Positions 43,054 through 56,709 of a DNA stretch of 64,000 nt are shown piece by piece (position 1 is the first letter of the stretch; each line of letters begins with the position of its first letter). Source of the DNA: Odontocerum albicorne. Its lineage: Eukaryota; Arthropoda; Insecta; Trichoptera; Odontoceridae. Under the pieces are notes generated by a model that did not search any database, had not been told where the DNA came from, and was given only the letters and a program-made list of their open reading frames with translations. The DNA lies in the NCBI GenBank assembly GCA_949825065.1, contig OX463863.1, positions 17,035,240 through 17,099,239 on the forward strand, given 5' to 3'. Position numbers and translations under genes: made by a program.

Positions 43054-43686
43054 TCTTGAATCTCTTTTAGGTTCTGCAGGATGTCTCCAAATCAAACTCT
43101 GGTGGTTGATCTTACTGTTTATTAAAGTATAATACAATTCACTTCAAGAGCTTATTAATAAATGACACGGTGTGAATCATGCTTAGGGTTTTTATACACC
43201 TTAATGTTGTTTACAATATTGTTGTTGGTTACAGTTGGGAAATTTGGATTACGTATGCTTATTCGTAAAGCAAGAGGGAACTCCTTTTGGTTTTCCTAAT
43301 TGGTAATAATGAATCATGGGAAAAACGCTTGCGTAAGTACGATCACAAGTCCCTTCCGATTACGCTTCATAACGTCCCCACGCTTAGACTGATCGATGGT
43401 ATATCCTTAAGGATGTAGATTAGTGTCTCCTAATTTCCTTGTATTTTCTTCCTTATACTAGAATGATACATGATGTTTGGAAAAACTAAAAGATTATCAA
43501 ATTCTACACTAGTGTAGATTGTTCTGTTTTTTGTGCATTTTCTTCCTTGTCATAGATCATTATAAAATAATAAGAATATTGGTTGTATTTTGCTAACAGT
43601 ACATTATTTTTATAAATTTTCTCTTATTACTATAAGATACATGTATTTTTACTTATACAAATGAAGTACACATAAAAATATTTCTT

Positions 43687-43776
43687 AATCAACTTAAATA
43701 GACAATGACATTTTATAATCAACTTAAATAGACAATAACATTTTATAATCAACTTAAATAGACAATAACATTTTGT
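43687..43776. repeat. Three 30-bp tandem repeats in the provirus 3' region
   Basis: Three nearly identical units start at 43687, 43717 and 43747 (AATCAACTTAAATAGACAAT and ten more bases). They lie between the end of env and the 3' LTR. Confidence 0.85.
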
Positions 43777-44140
43777 AGTGAAATTAAAATTATATTCTTA
43801 AACTAATTAGTATCCTCGATCAGAGGAACCAATTTACTTATTACTATATCATGTATATTTTCTGGCAATATTGTTTTTGTACCTATATATGTATATAATC
43901 ACAATAATAATATATATAAATAATTTCTATTGTTGTTCTTCGTGGTTATTTTGAATTTATATTAATATATACCATATATAGTATATATATGTATGATTTG
44001 GAAGGAATTTTATATATCTTTTGGAAGGACTTTTCCATCCAAGTGGAAATTATTGAGAATGAGGATGTGCACTTCCCTTTTTTTAACATTCTCCAAGAAA
44101 ACAAAGTTAACTCTTCATAATATTTTGAGCTCGCACAAAA

Positions 44141-44230
44141 CTAACACATCTGCGTGTGTTTTAACACAATTAACACATCTACGTGTGATTTCACAAAATT
44201 TACACATCTACGTGTTTTCACAAAATTTTA
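44141..44230. repeat. Three copies of an ACACATCT(A/G)CGTGT motif
   Basis: Roughly 30-bp units start near 44141, 44171 and 44201. Each contains ACAC...GTGT, a small inverted repeat, followed by TTTCACAAAATT-like sequence. They lie just 3' of env in the provirus; function unknown. Confidence 0.65.
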
Positions 44231-44461
44231 GTGTATATTCGTCAATATCACTTTTTGATACAGTTCTACATGATTCTTAATATAATATGTGGATTTAATA
44301 CAATTTGCACATCTGGGTAAAAGTTTTGTTTTAACAATTATTCATAAAATCCATGGTACAATTACATTTTTACATTTTACATAATGTTATAATGTATGAT
44401 TATACAATTCTATAAATTAAATTTATATATGGATACAATGCCATAATGTACATGTATCTTT

Positions 44462-46446
44462 TTAGATTTCATATTTATGTATGTTATAAGTATTCTCTCT
44501 GGCCAGAGACGACCTAGTTTTACTTATCAACCTTCCTTTAGGTTGTCGAGCTTCCTCTCTATCAAATGATTCCCAATTAATATTTGTCAGCGATATTGCT
44601 GGATAAGGTTCTCGTTCTTGTGTACGAGTATTACGACGTGTATTGCATTGATTAACAATTTGAACGCAATAATTATCCTTGGGATTAGTAATCCCATTAA
44701 ATCTTTTATAACATTTGCAACAAAACAATAGAATAGTTAATATTATTATTGTTGTTGAATAATATCCAGAGTATTTTATTAGATGAGGTTCGCTTTTTAT
44801 ATTTTTTAATTCTTCATTGAATTGATTTAATTTAGGCTTTGCCATTTTAAGTTCGTCTAGATTAGTATTTGTTATTATTACAGGGGTCAAGTGAGGTAAG
44901 GTTATATTATGTTTAGTTTTTGTGCAGCATTCATCGTCTATAATATTAATAGGGTATTCTGGTACTGTGATATTGATTGATATTTCACTGTTTGCGATGA
45001 ATTGTAACAAATTAGTAAAAGCTTTATATGTTGATAACATTATGCCATTTTGACAAATCATCTTATCATGTTCCTCGCGGGAAGCTCAAACGCCTGTGAT
45101 CTGATCTGTAGCTTTCCTTTGTGTATTTTACGTAATGTTTAGTTTATTCCTTTATTTAATGAGTCTCCTTAAGAGTAATGACTATTATTTATAATCAGAA
45201 AATTACTTGAATGTCATGTTTACTTGGTGGTGTAATCAAATAACAGTGGTTCTAAAAAAATACGCGTTTAAACATAGAAATTTAAAAACGCCGAAATTGT
45301 GCCGCGCACAGGATTTGTGGAATTTGCCTTTTAACGCGGTGTACAGGTAATTATTGTCTAAGAATTGAAAATTGTCGAGGGAGTTACTTTTAAAAAATAG
45401 TAATTTTGAGTTTGTAATTCCAATGTATTCACAGTAATTTTGTATAAGCGAGTAGACACTTTTATCTCTAGTATTGTGGGGAATTGGTAACGGTATTACT
45501 TTAAAAATGTTATATTCAGCTAATCCGGTAAGAGGAATTGATAATATATGGTATATACTATTTTGTCATCCATGTAGAATGATGTCAGTCTGCTAATATC
45601 TATAAAAATGTGTATATTTTCCAATGAGAGGGTTACGGGAAATTCTTTACCGTTATTATTGTGTCATGTTGTAGAAGCTAATTCTGTATAAAATTGTATT
45701 GGTGATATTAAATCTGGATGAATAAGGTTATTTTTGCTGAACATTATAGCGTTGATTATTGTATCTAATCTCATATTTAAACTTTGTGTGGCGTCTCTTA
45801 GTAAATCCATTTGAGATAAGAGTAATTATCGTGTCTAGTAGTGTAGATTCCTGAGATAACTCCTGTGTTGTTTGTGAGATTTTCTCTAAACTTCGATTTA
45901 GTTTTAGTTCATTTGTATTGAATCGGGAAATAGTTTCATTAAAATTTATTATCGTACACTTGACTACTTGAACTTGTTCCGCTAGAAGAGAAGACATCTG
46001 ACTTTCCTCCTCTGTAACTTTGTTTATGGCATCATTGTAATAAGCTGCGTCGTCAGCATCTAGTGTACCAAATATTGTTTTAAAAACACTGCCGATACCA
46101 TCAAACCGTCCTCGTTTGACTCTTTTGTTGCCTAATAAGTGCGCGAATGAATCAAATTTTTGTTTCACAATTTGTAAATTGTAAATGTTATCACCTTCAT
46201 GGATGTTAAATACTGATCCGTTCCACAATTGATTCTTAGTTGCGTGCATATATTGTTGGTTCTCCGATAGATATCTGAGAGTTTGTCGTATTGGGGTAAT
46301 AATTGCGAAGTATCTTGAAATGTTACAATTTTCCAATAATCGTCAAAGATCTTTGCTGTTCCAACTTTATCGTAGTATAATCCTATGCCTGTTGTTATTT
46401 CTTTCACATACGAGTACTCAGTGCGGGCACATGTTGCGATTCCCAT
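44462..46446 (-). pseudogene. env: env of the gene E provirus, broken
   Basis: Baculovirus F-like fusion envelope protein of an insect errantivirus, a membrane glycoprotein. The N-terminal frame (46446-46165) starts MGIATC. A second frame (46336-45728) contains the furin-type site RVKR followed by GRFDGIG and FGTLDADDAAYY, as in F-type proteins after cleavage. The C-terminal frame (45061-44462) has a hydrophobic membrane segment (TTIIILTILLFCC, near residue 110 of that block) and a basic cytoplasmic tail. A frameshift near 46200, a decayed middle (45360-45725) and a small TTAA-type element (about 45068-45354) interrupt it. No complete product can be made from this copy. Confidence 0.8.
45068..45354 (+). 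mobile_element. Non-autonomous relative of the piggyBac at 31682, inserted in env
   Basis: The gene D provirus lacks it (CATCTTATTATTG near 22826). Its reverse complement matches both ends of the piggyBac: CGCGTTAAAA, TGTGCGCGGCACAATTTCGG and ACAGGCGTTTG. Only about 290 bp of end sequence remain and no transposase. Terminal bases are uncertain because the target repeat has changed. Confidence 0.75.
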
Positions 46447-46611
46447 GAGGCATAATACTCTGCAATAATCATTTTATTAATTGTTTTTATGAAATGGTTT
46501 AATTTCGTTCATATGATATCTTGTTAGTTTTTTATTAATTTTTAAGATAGCATTAATAGGTGAGTTTATTTCGTATGGTCCTTTAAATGTGGGTTAGAGT
46601 GCTTTCGTTAA

Positions 46612-47418
46612 CCGGTTCACTGCCACGAGCGCGTTGATGCGCTCTCCGATTCAATGCTCGCCAGGCCGGCCATACAAAATAAACGCGTAAATGCGCTCTC
46701 CTTTGAGCTTATCGCAAGCTTATATCAAATACAATTGTAATAATTTATAAATTGTAACACATAGTGACATCTATTGGGATGGTCAAGAAATACTTAAATA
46801 TTACAATTTACCGATATTATCAAAGTTACAGTCATCTTTCTAAAAGCTTTCACTGACAGTCAATACGTGTCTCTGATACAGGGTTACCAACTACAGTTTT
46901 TGTGACGTAATTTATAATGACTACGTTTGTAGTTTTCTTCAATGGTTGATTTTTAACTTTCGTACGTTATTTTTGTTAATTTTTCAAAGTATTTATTTAC
47001 AAAGTGTGTTTTCATGTGTTCTTTGGTTATTGGCGGTAGTTTTGCAGCATAATACGACGTTTATATAGACTTTTTACGGTTTTATTTCATGGTTTTTTAC
47101 CTTTTGCGCTTTTTTATACATCATATAGATAATTTGTTGATTTTAGTTTACAAAGTACAATATTATATTCCACTATATTTATAAGTAAACGTGTTTTCTG
47201 TGTCAAGTTGTGACAACCCTGACATTTTGTCAATATTTAAACTGTGTTTTTCTGAGTAAACGGCAGCTAAAACGCCCCACGGTGTATATATTTAGTAAGT
47301 TTTTATAATATCTTTTATATCTGTATACAAACAATATAAATTTTTTAGGTTTTTTTTTGTTGAAAAAATCCCGGCCTGCTGGGTACGGCCATACTAATAA
47401 CTTCCGGCACTTAAAGGG
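46612..47418. mobile_element. TTAA-flanked non-autonomous element between integrase and env
   Basis: The gene D provirus has the empty site (TTCCTTAATCTATG near 23604). The insert starts CCGGTTCACTGCC after TTAA (46608-46611) and ends GGCACTTAAAGGG before TAAA. The ends are imperfect inverted repeats. It is richer in GC at its tips than the provirus and has no open frame of note. Confidence 0.7.
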
Positions 47419-47439
47419 TAAATCTATGATGAATTTTGA

Positions 47440-48600
47440 ATAGTACTAGATCTCTGACTTTATATTGATGTAAACTGGTAGTTTTGTCATAATATTCTTT
47501 TGATTTCAGTTTAGATTTTTCAATATTTTCTCTAGCAACTCTATGGGTTTGGTTAAACTTATACCGTAGTCGGTTCACGTAGTCATCAAATGTTAAAGTG
47601 TTTGTATTTCCTTTAATTAGGTTTTAAGGCAAAACCTGTTTTTTACCAAAAACATTAGTTTTTCATAAGGTGTATATTTCGTTGCAGTATGAATGCTTCA
47701 ATTATAACTGATGATTGCTATTGGTACAAATTTGTCACAATCTGTTAGACTATCATTAATATAATGTTTTAAATAATCTTTTAGAGTCGCATCACTCCTT
47801 TCTAGAGCTCAGTTTGTCATTGGATGATATGGTGTATTAGTCTAATGATTTGCCTTTAGTACTTTTGTTACTTTGGTAAATAATTGAGACATAAAATTCT
47901 GTCCTTGGTCAGTTAATATAGATTTAGGAATACGAAAACATGAAGTACACAATGTAACATTAGTAGCTATTTCTTCAGCACTAGCTGTTCTCGTTGGGTA
48001 AGCCTGGCTGAATTTCATTAAGTCATCTTGTTCGGCACTAGCTGTTCTCATTGGGTAAGCCTGGCTGAATTTCATTAAGTTATCTTGTTTGGCACTAGCT
48101 GTTCTCATTGGGTAAGCCTGGCTGAATTTCATTAAGTCATCTTGTAAGGTTAGTACGAATTTATTTCCGTTAATAGTTTCTGAGAATGGACCAACTATAT
48201 CAGGAGCACATCTTACAAATGGTTTCGTGGAAGTTGAACTGATTTCCATGGGTGCTGTGTTATTTCGTCTATATGTTTTATTTTTTCGACATAATTCACA
48301 ATTCTGTATGTAGTCTGTAATTGATGTTTTCATCCCTTTCCAAAAGTATTGATTTTTTATTCGATTATACATTTTGTGATACCCTAAATGTCTGGCTATA
48401 GGTATATCATGATTTTCGAATAATATCCTCGGAATCTCCGAGTCATCGGCTTTACTTGTTAAATACAAGTAACTAGTTATCGTGATTTTGGTTTTATTAA
48501 ATATATAAATTAACATTTGCCTTAATTTGTCGTATTTTATATTTATAAAAGGATCATTGAAGTCCGATATGGAAAATACTTTTATTTTATTTTTAATCAA
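47440..48600 (-). pseudogene. Integrase of the gene E provirus
   Basis: The open frame 48600-47842 (252 codons) has an H-H-C-C zinc-binding domain (HLGYHK...NCELCRKNK), the first catalytic aspartate in CAPDIVGPF, the second in LTLQDDLMKF and a third conserved motif ILTDQGQNF. A 57-bp (19-residue) unit holding the second aspartate is present three times in frame (47974-48030, 48031-48087, 48088-48144), adding 38 residues to the core. The frame closes at 47842; decayed C-terminal sequence runs on to about 47440. The repeat should disturb the fold. Confidence 0.8.
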
Positions 48601-49132
48601 TTTTCCTTTTAGATTGTTTAATTACACTTTGTGGTTTCACATTCAAATAATTCGTGGTCATTTAATTTAAACAATTCTGCATTCTCTGATAATCCTAAAA
48701 TATCTATACAATATGGTATTGAATAATCTTAATCAGTGGTGGTGGGGTATACTATACAGTTATCGGGTGATTTTAATAGGTTTTTATTATTTTCATTCGA
48801 GACTAAATTTTCTGGAATAATATTATTACAGTTTTCCAAGAAATCTTTATAGGTGGCTATGTCATTAGTTACGATGTTCACAGGCATACGTGATAAACAA
48901 TCTGCATTTGAATTTATTCTTCCGGGTTTGTACTGTATTTCGTAGTCGTATTCCTCTAATTGAAGTCACCGTCTTACGAGATTTGATCCTGGGTCTTTAG
49001 TATTAAATAACCAAGTGAGTAGTTTATTATCAGTTAAGATAATGAATTTTCGTTCATATAACATATGTATGGTCTTAATTGATTTACAGCCTATATTATG
49101 GCGAGTAGCTCTTTTTCTGTGGTGCTATATTT

Positions 49133-49390
49133 TCATTCTGTAGCATTTAATGGTCTAGAGGCATAGAAGACAGGTAGGTCTTTACCTATGCCTCCTTGAG
49201 ATAACACAGTTCCAATTGCATAATAAGAGACATCAGTCGTAACTATGAATGTGTTTGTAAAATCAGGGTTCTGTAGAATAGATGCATTTATAAGGTAATT
49301 TTTAAGTTCACCAAAAGCTGTTTGTTGTTCATCGGTCCAGTTAAAAATAACGTCTTGCAAAATTTTGAACAGTACGGCGATAATATCCTA
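49133..49390 (-). pseudogene. RNase H block of the gene E provirus
   Basis: The frame 49360-49133 begins in the connection (FNWTDEQQTAFGELK) and contains the RNase H opening FIVTTDVSYYAIGTVLSQ and FYASRPLNATE. Downstream RNase H sequence (49130-48900) is in other frames. Confidence 0.7.
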
Positions 49391-49399
49391 TTCATCCAA

Positions 49400-50215
49400 A
49401 AAATTGTTTAATTTCCTTGGGGTTTTTAGGTGGCAACATCTCTTTTATAGCTTTAATTTTCACAGGGTTTGGACTAACTCCTTTTTCACTTATTACGTGT
49501 CCTAAATATGTGACTTCTTTACGTAATATTTCGCATTTATCGGGTTGTATTTTTAGGTTGTGCATTCTTAATTTTTCAAATATTTTTATAAGTTTTTTAT
49601 TATGGTCGTTTAGAGAACTTGCGTATATTTATTATAGTCACTAAGAGAACTTGCATATATTACTATGTCGTCTAAATAAACAAAACAGTCCATTCCTTGT
49701 AATCCGGATAGAACATTGTCCATTAATCTTTGGAATGTGGCTGGTGCGTTTTTTAAACCAAATGGCATGCGAATATATTCATAATGTCCGCTGGAAACTG
49801 AAAATGCTGTTTTTTCACAATCGTTTTCACTCATTTTAATTTGATGAAATCCTGAGGCTAAATCTATTGTAAAATATTTACTATTACCGAGTTGATCTAA
49901 TATATTAGTTATATTTGGAAGAGGGTAAGCGTCTTCAATAGTAATGTCGTTTAATTTCTTATAATCGACAACTCCCCATTTCCTATTACCACTAGCATCT
50001 AGCTTTTTGGAAACCACCCATATTGGTGATGAGTAATGACTTGAAGATGGTCTTATAATTTCTTGTTTTATCATTTTATCTATTTGATTATTAACTTCCT
50101 GTTTGTGAATTTCGGGGTATCGGTAAGTTATGGCATGAATTGCGTCGTCGGTTGTGGATACAATTTTATGGTCAACTGTGTCAGTTTATCATTTTCTAGA
50201 AAAAAAAGTCACTAT
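49400..50215 (-). pseudogene. Reverse transcriptase of the gene E provirus
   Basis: The frame 50074-49610 (154 codons) shows Ty3/gypsy RT landmarks in order: SSHYSSPIWVVSKK, YPLPNI, FTIDLASGFHQI, MPFGLKNAPATFQRLMD and the catalytic YLDD. About 33 bases just after YLDD are duplicated in tandem (about 49605-49667), which shifts the frame and stops it at 49610. RT sequence continues in another frame to about 49400. Confidence 0.85.
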
Positions 50216-50569
50216 ATGTTACATATCATAAATATCTAGTATTGATTTTTTCTCTTCGTTATTAAGATGATTGAGGCAAAGAAGATTTCTCACCTTTTCA
50301 GTGCGTGATGTTTTTTGATTCACGTCAACAGAGAAAATATCGTAAGGCAAAAGATTGATTTGAAAGGCATGTATTTCAACATTTTTATCGGTTGTATTTA
50401 TGACGGATATCAATGCTTTTCCTTGCGAGTCGACTTTTGTTAATGTATTCGAGACTTTAACTCTGTTTGAGATTTCAAAATCTACTATTACTCCTTCGGT
50501 AATTTCAGGGTTAATAACATCTACTTTTAAGAATGTTTCTGAACTTGGTTTTAATTTATGTATTATTGG

Positions 50570-51216
<647 letters not shown>

Positions 51217-53006
51217 TTTTAATAACACTTCCTTTACTGTGCTAAAAAATCACTCCAGTAACGTTGTTGGACTCTAAGAGTACAGTAAAAAATGTATGTT
51301 TCAAATTAAAATTATGCAAAATTTGCTAGGTTATTTTTTGTTATTAGCTATAAACATCATTTTATTATGTAATAAAATGTTGAATAATATAAAATAAGTG
51401 TAAGAAATGATAAAATAAGAGCTGAAACAGAGAGGCGACATTTCTATAAGAATATCATTTTTACGCTGTGTCGTTCAGTCTGCGCAACGCTCAGAATGCC
51501 CCTCTCCTTCGCATGCATGATAAGAGATTTCCAACCTTTTAAATTTTTTTCATAAAATTATACAATAAAATGTAGCGTGTATTTTTTGGCAATAAAAACA
51601 TAATTCGAATTAAGACAATAAATAACATATAAACAAAATATAAAATGAATATATAAATTCAAAAATCAAGGTTTAAGGGCGAGAAATTTATATAAACAAA
51701 CACGAAATTAAAAATTATATATAAACAAACACGAAATTCAAATCAATAAAATATATGCAATTCGGAAAATATAAATACTACAGGAAATTTTAAAATAGGA
51801 CAAACATATCATATAATCAAAGTTTAATCCTGTGGAGAAAGTTATCGCAATTGGGGCACAAAATAACTCTTGTTTCCATTCTACGTACTAAACACGCAGG
51901 TGTTTGATAAATATTTCAGAATACCCTGGTTCTTTTTCTCGAATGTTTTTAATAAAACCCACAACTTCCTCTTTTGAGGACCTCACGGGGTGCCAACAGG
52001 GTATTATTTACTGGTGTTTCGGGTATTGACTCGCCACAATATGTTAAAACTGTATTGAAAGCATCTTGTTGTTGCTTGTGATATTTGATGTTGCTATTTT
52101 TCCAGTTTAGGATATTGGGCTTTGCCAATTCCATACTTAACTCTCTTATGAAATGTTTTCAGTGGCATTTATTATTTTGTTTCCACTCTGGATATTTCTC
52201 TATCCATAAGAGGTACGCATTCAATGCAGCCATATCTATAATTTCCATAAAAAGACGGAAAGGCCATCTTCCCGTTGACCTTGAGCAAGAGTACTCTCTA
52301 CTCATATGGTCTCCCATATCTACTACAATTTTCGTATTATTGTAATGATTTATAATTAATGGCTTTTGATATTCTGAATAATCAATTTCTGCATCATTGA
52401 ATTGACTGGATAATAATAATACTGCTTTATTTTTTGTGGTACACACGAAACAAGTATTTTATTTTCAGCTAATATGGATTGTTTTCTCTCTAGAGGGTAT
52501 AAATTCCAGTGAGATTTCTTTTTTATTTTTTCGAAGCGTGCCAGTAAGAGTTTAACCTTTTAATAAAAGATCATCGACTAATTTGATGGAGGTAATATAT
52601 CTGTGGTTATCCCCCTGTTAGTGCCATACTGCAGTTGAATCATTTCCATAACTACTCAGTTACCTTGATTTATCTCTCTCTATGAATATTTATCATACCA
52701 GAATAAACCTGTAAATTAACTATGTGTCATATGCCGTCGCAGAGTCAGCAGCAACCCAGATTTTGATGCCATATTTACGATGCCATATTTGAGTTTAGAC
52801 TTCATGTACACGTGAAATGAACAATTCCCTCTAAAGTTTGCCAAACATTCGTCTACAGTTATATTCGAAGATGGAGAATAATTGCTTTTGCACGTATCCA
52901 CCAACATTTTCAAAATCCACTTAATTGGTTCTAATTTATCTGAAGAAACCTGATATCTCTCTTCTCGGGTTTTTTTATCATCAAAACGAATATAACTGTA
53001 AATATA

Positions 53007-54339
53007 CGAGGCATATCCAAAAAGTAAGTGTACTGAATTTTTGTAGGTTACAATTTTTTTTATTTAAACAAAAAAATTACGTGGTTACCGTAGTACATAT
53101 GTAAGCTATTTTTCGACATAGTCGCCATTCCTCTCAATGCAGGTGGTGAAGCGGGGTATCAACTTTTTGATGCCTTCCTCGAAGTAGTTTCCCGCCAACC
53201 CCTCCGCCCACTTCTCCACCTCCTCCTTTACCTCCTCGTCGGTTGAAAACCTTTTTCCACCCATGTGCAGCTTCAGGGAGGTAAAGAGATAGTAATCTGA
53301 AGGTGCTAGGTCAGGGGAATGCGCGGGATGGTTCAGGACATCCCATTTAAACGAGGCGAGCATTTCCTTCGTGGCGTTGGCCGTGTGTGGTCTGGCATTG
53401 TCGTGCACCAGGCAGACTCCCTTTGTCAGCATGCCTCTCCTCTTGTTTTGAATCACCCTCCGCATTTTTTTTAAAGTCTCACAGTATCTTGCAGAGTTGA
53501 TGGTCTCCCCTTGAGGCATATATTCAATTAAAATTATGCCTTGACAATCCCAAAACACGGATGCCATGATTTTCTTGGCTGAAATTGTGGTTTTGAACTA
53601 TTTGGTGGAGGGTGAAGAGGTGTGACGCCACTGTTGAGACTGCTTTTTGGTTTCATGTGTGTAGTGTGCAACCCAAGTTTCATCTCCAGTAACGATGGAG
53701 CGGAGAAATTCATCTCCATGGAGTTTGCATCGCCTCAAAAACTCTTGCCCAGACTCCACTCGATTCAACTTGTGTTGGTCTGTCAGTTGTTTTGGGACCC
53801 ACCTCGCGGACAGTTTCCGATATCCGAGGGTTTCTGTGATGGTTTCGTGTAGTAGAGATCTGGAGATTTGCGGAAACATCGCAGAAAGTTCACCCACAGT
53901 CAATCTGCGATCGTCACGGAGCGCATTTTCGATTTTTTCCCACAATTTCGTCAGTCACAATTGAAGGTCTTCTGCTCCTCTGATCATCATGCACAGACGT
54001 ACGACCGTTTTTAAACTCGCGAAACCACTTGTACACACTCGTACGATTTATAGCTTTATCACCATATGCAGTTTTCACCTCATTATAAACCTCAACCGGA
54101 GGTTTTCCCTTCTAAACGAGATAACGGATGACGCCGCGTATTTCGCACTTGGCGGGAGATTGGATTGACATTTTTAACGAAACGTGTTGTCGCGTCGACA
54201 CTTCTCAACGTACTGACCTCGAACCGGTCTCGTTGCGGAGGAGAAGGGTCAGGCTACACGGAAGTGTAGCCAATATGTCGAAAATAAAATCCATCCGGTC
54301 GTGAGAGCCTCAGTACACTTACTTTCTGGATACGCCTCG
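53007..54339 (-). mobile_element. mariner transposon, complete ends, nested in PB2
   Basis: TA is at 53005-53006 and 54340-54341. The 1333-bp element has inverted repeats of about 28 bp (CGAGGCATATCCAAAAAGTA at the left; CGAGGCGTATCCAGAAAGTA inverted at the right). PB2 copy 1 has the empty site AATATAGATGAATC near 27497. GC content is clearly higher than in the surroundings, which suggests recent arrival. Confidence 0.92.
53106..54172 (-). pseudogene. mariner transposase, broken by a stop and a frameshift
   Basis: The start is probably near 54172 (MSIQSPAKCEIRGVIRYLV), followed at once by TAG near 54115. The HTH region is at about 54100-53950. The block 53945-53598 has SLLHETITETLGYRKLSARW and the first catalytic aspartate (VTGDETWVAHYT). 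The block 53567-53106 has LVHDNARPHTA and HPAHSPDLAPSDYYLF, giving D,D34D. The frame changes between 53598 and 53567. The rest is close to full length for the family, so the copy died recently. Confidence 0.85.
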
Positions 54340-55305
54340 TAGATGAATCTATCTCGAGACAGAGCTGCTGTGAAAAATGACTGGCAAAAGGAACTTTCAC
54401 TTATCCACAATTCACTGAAAGATAGCTTTCGTGTTCGATTTCTGCCAGATGCGAGCAATATTCCAATGAATGAATATAACTCGTCTTTTGATATTGGTTG
54501 GTTTTTTTCGGAATGAATTCGATTTAAATGACGATTTGTTTCTTAACTATCACTTTTACCATCTCTTCATTTACAAACAGACAACACATATATTTTATGG
54601 AACATACATTTAGACTTGAATTTCTCAATCCAGAATCTACGGTGAGAATATTGGATGCCCGACGCCTTGAAGACTGAGGTGGTAATGAACTCTATTCGAA
54701 TCCATGTTTTGATGTAAATAATATTTCTTTGTCTTCTTCACTGGCCTCCAAGTCAGAATCTGCTTCACCTGTACCTCGACAAAATCTTGTGATTCTGATA
54801 TATCGCCTGTCGCCTTAAATTCCAAATCGCTATCATAGCTATCGATATTTCCCGCCATCTCAATTATTATTTTTTTGAAAATGAAATAGTAAAGAAAAAT
54901 GTAACAAATATACATTTATCATAAAAAAAGTAACGGTACAATAGAACATACCAGATAAAAAATAACAATAGAAAAAACATACCAGATAAAAATAGCAAAC
55001 AATAAAAATTAACAATCAGGATAATAAAACTGGTGACGAATCCCTGGAACGGATGTAAAATATGAACTGTCAAAAACGAATGAGTCATACGGGGTGTTTG
55101 ACATTTAGTCGATTATCTATTTAATATTATTCATTTCTGTTGATATTTATGAATTTTCTAATTTCGTAATGACATCATTAAAATCATAGAGGTTTCGATG
55201 AGGAATACATAAAGTATAAAGACCCTGCAATCAGTATATTTCGAGAAATTAAATTAAATATAAGTCCTGGTCACTCGCGTCCCATCACAGATAGGCAAGG
55301 GTTAA

Positions 55306-56247
55306 TAACAATTTGACAAACTTCCTGAAATGTTTCTGGTGTTCTAGCGCGTAGTAAATCCGATAATTTTGAATTTACTCCAATGATAAATGATTGCAAC
55401 GCTAAATCATTAGCACTGGGGTATCTTCCTTTAAATTTTTTAAATGCGTATCCATCCTAAGGACATAATTACTTACGAGTATGGTTTCTGTATGTCCCTG
55501 TTTGCAATTTAATAGGTCAAGTAAGAGATGTTGTCGTGTATGACACTCCGAAATTTTGTTTCAAGAATGTTTTTAATTTATCCCAGTCATCGAATATTTT
55601 ATTGCTAAAAGCAGTTTAAGCCTTATCTGTCAGCCTTGACTGAATGAATTCTAAAATAGGGTACCTTTGTAAATAATTTGCTAATTTAAGCGCCCTTTTA
55701 CAATTCATTACGATCTCCATCATTAGGAGTTGTGAAATCCTTCAAATCGGGGAATGAGAACTACATCTGTTCTACTTCCATGTTGCTCAATTATTGATTC
55801 ATTTTTTAAAACTATTGTTTTTAGAAAGAAAATTCACAATCTATACTTAGGAATGTATAAAATAAAATGAAATGAGAGAAATGGTCAAATATTAACAAGT
55901 TTGGTATTTAAGTAAATTTCTTAATATTAAACTTAAAGTAAGGGTGACATTCCGGTTGAAATCGGCTGCGAGGTCGACGAGGTGTACCTTCTCGGCGCCT
56001 TGGACAGCAAATGAAGACAGCTACTTGTTTCATCCATTAGACAGCTCTACTCGGTAAGTCGGTGAAGAATAGCCCCACAGCACAAGAAGAGAGAGACTCG
56101 ATTATCCAGATGTCCACCAGGAAGTTGGACCAAGTTAGAAGAGTCCTTTTTCCGGGAGGCTATCCTGGGAGGTTTATATCAGATTGATATAGTCTTCTAA
56201 TCAATTTAAGTTACTTTAACCAATCTTCACTTCTGACACCAAAATTG
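55306..56247 (-). pseudogene. gag start, leader and PBS of the gene E provirus
   Basis: Capsid-type sequence on the minus strand (about 55735-55310) is frameshifted compared with the gene D copy and has a short extra stretch near 55475-55530. The leader follows to the PBS TGGTGTCAGAAGTG (about 56229-56242), a few bases inside the LTR end at 56248. Confidence 0.55.
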
Positions 56248-56709
56248 TGTTATGCTCCGTAAAGAGAGGTTCTTTATCTTCTCAACTGGGATAACGGTTC
56301 ACGGCTGTGAGCACTTACTTATTTATATTTTGTCTTCGAAACTTGAGGATTTAATCTGTCAGGGTTTCATGAATCTATTTTAGGTTCTGCAGGATGTTTC
56401 CAAATCAAACTCTGGTGGTTGATCTTACTGTTTATTTAAGTATAACACAATTCACTTCCAGAGCTTATAAATAAATGACACAGTTTGAATCATGCTTAGG
56501 ATTTTTATACCCCTCAATGTTGTTTTTTATATAACTCAATGTTGTTTACAATACTGTTGTTGGTCACAGTAGGGAAATTTGGATAACGTATGCTTATTCG
56601 TCAAGCAAACGGGAATACCCTTTGATTTTTCTAATTGGTAATCATGAATCATGGGAAAAACGCTTGCGTATGCACGATCACAAGTCACTTCCTGTTACGC
56701 TTCATAACA
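56248..56709 (-). mobile_element. 5' LTR of the gene E provirus
   Basis: 462 bp, TGTTATG...CATAACA. It is slightly longer than the solo LTRs because of a duplicated stretch of about 26 bp near 56513-56540 (CTCAATGTTGTTT twice). AATC follows at 56710-56713. The upstream finger of gene E continues after it. Confidence 0.85.

Larger units (their letters stand above)
51226..55301 (-). mobile_element. piggyBac-like element PB2, copy 3, with nested mariner
   Basis: The right TTAA is 55302-55305; the left has become ATAA (51222-51225). It is in the same gag position as PB2 copy 1, so it was inherited by duplication, not inserted twice. Transposase remnants are at 54857-54637 (MAGNIDSYDSDLEF), 54458-54340, 52913-52716 (NITVDECLANFRGNCSF) and 52446-51949. 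It is interrupted by the mariner at 53007-54339 and broken by frameshifts. Confidence 0.85.

Noticed and set aside
43993..44280. 95-codon plus-strand frame in the provirus 3' region
   Set aside because: It is antisense to the provirus, made partly of the ACACATCT repeats, with no recognisable domain.
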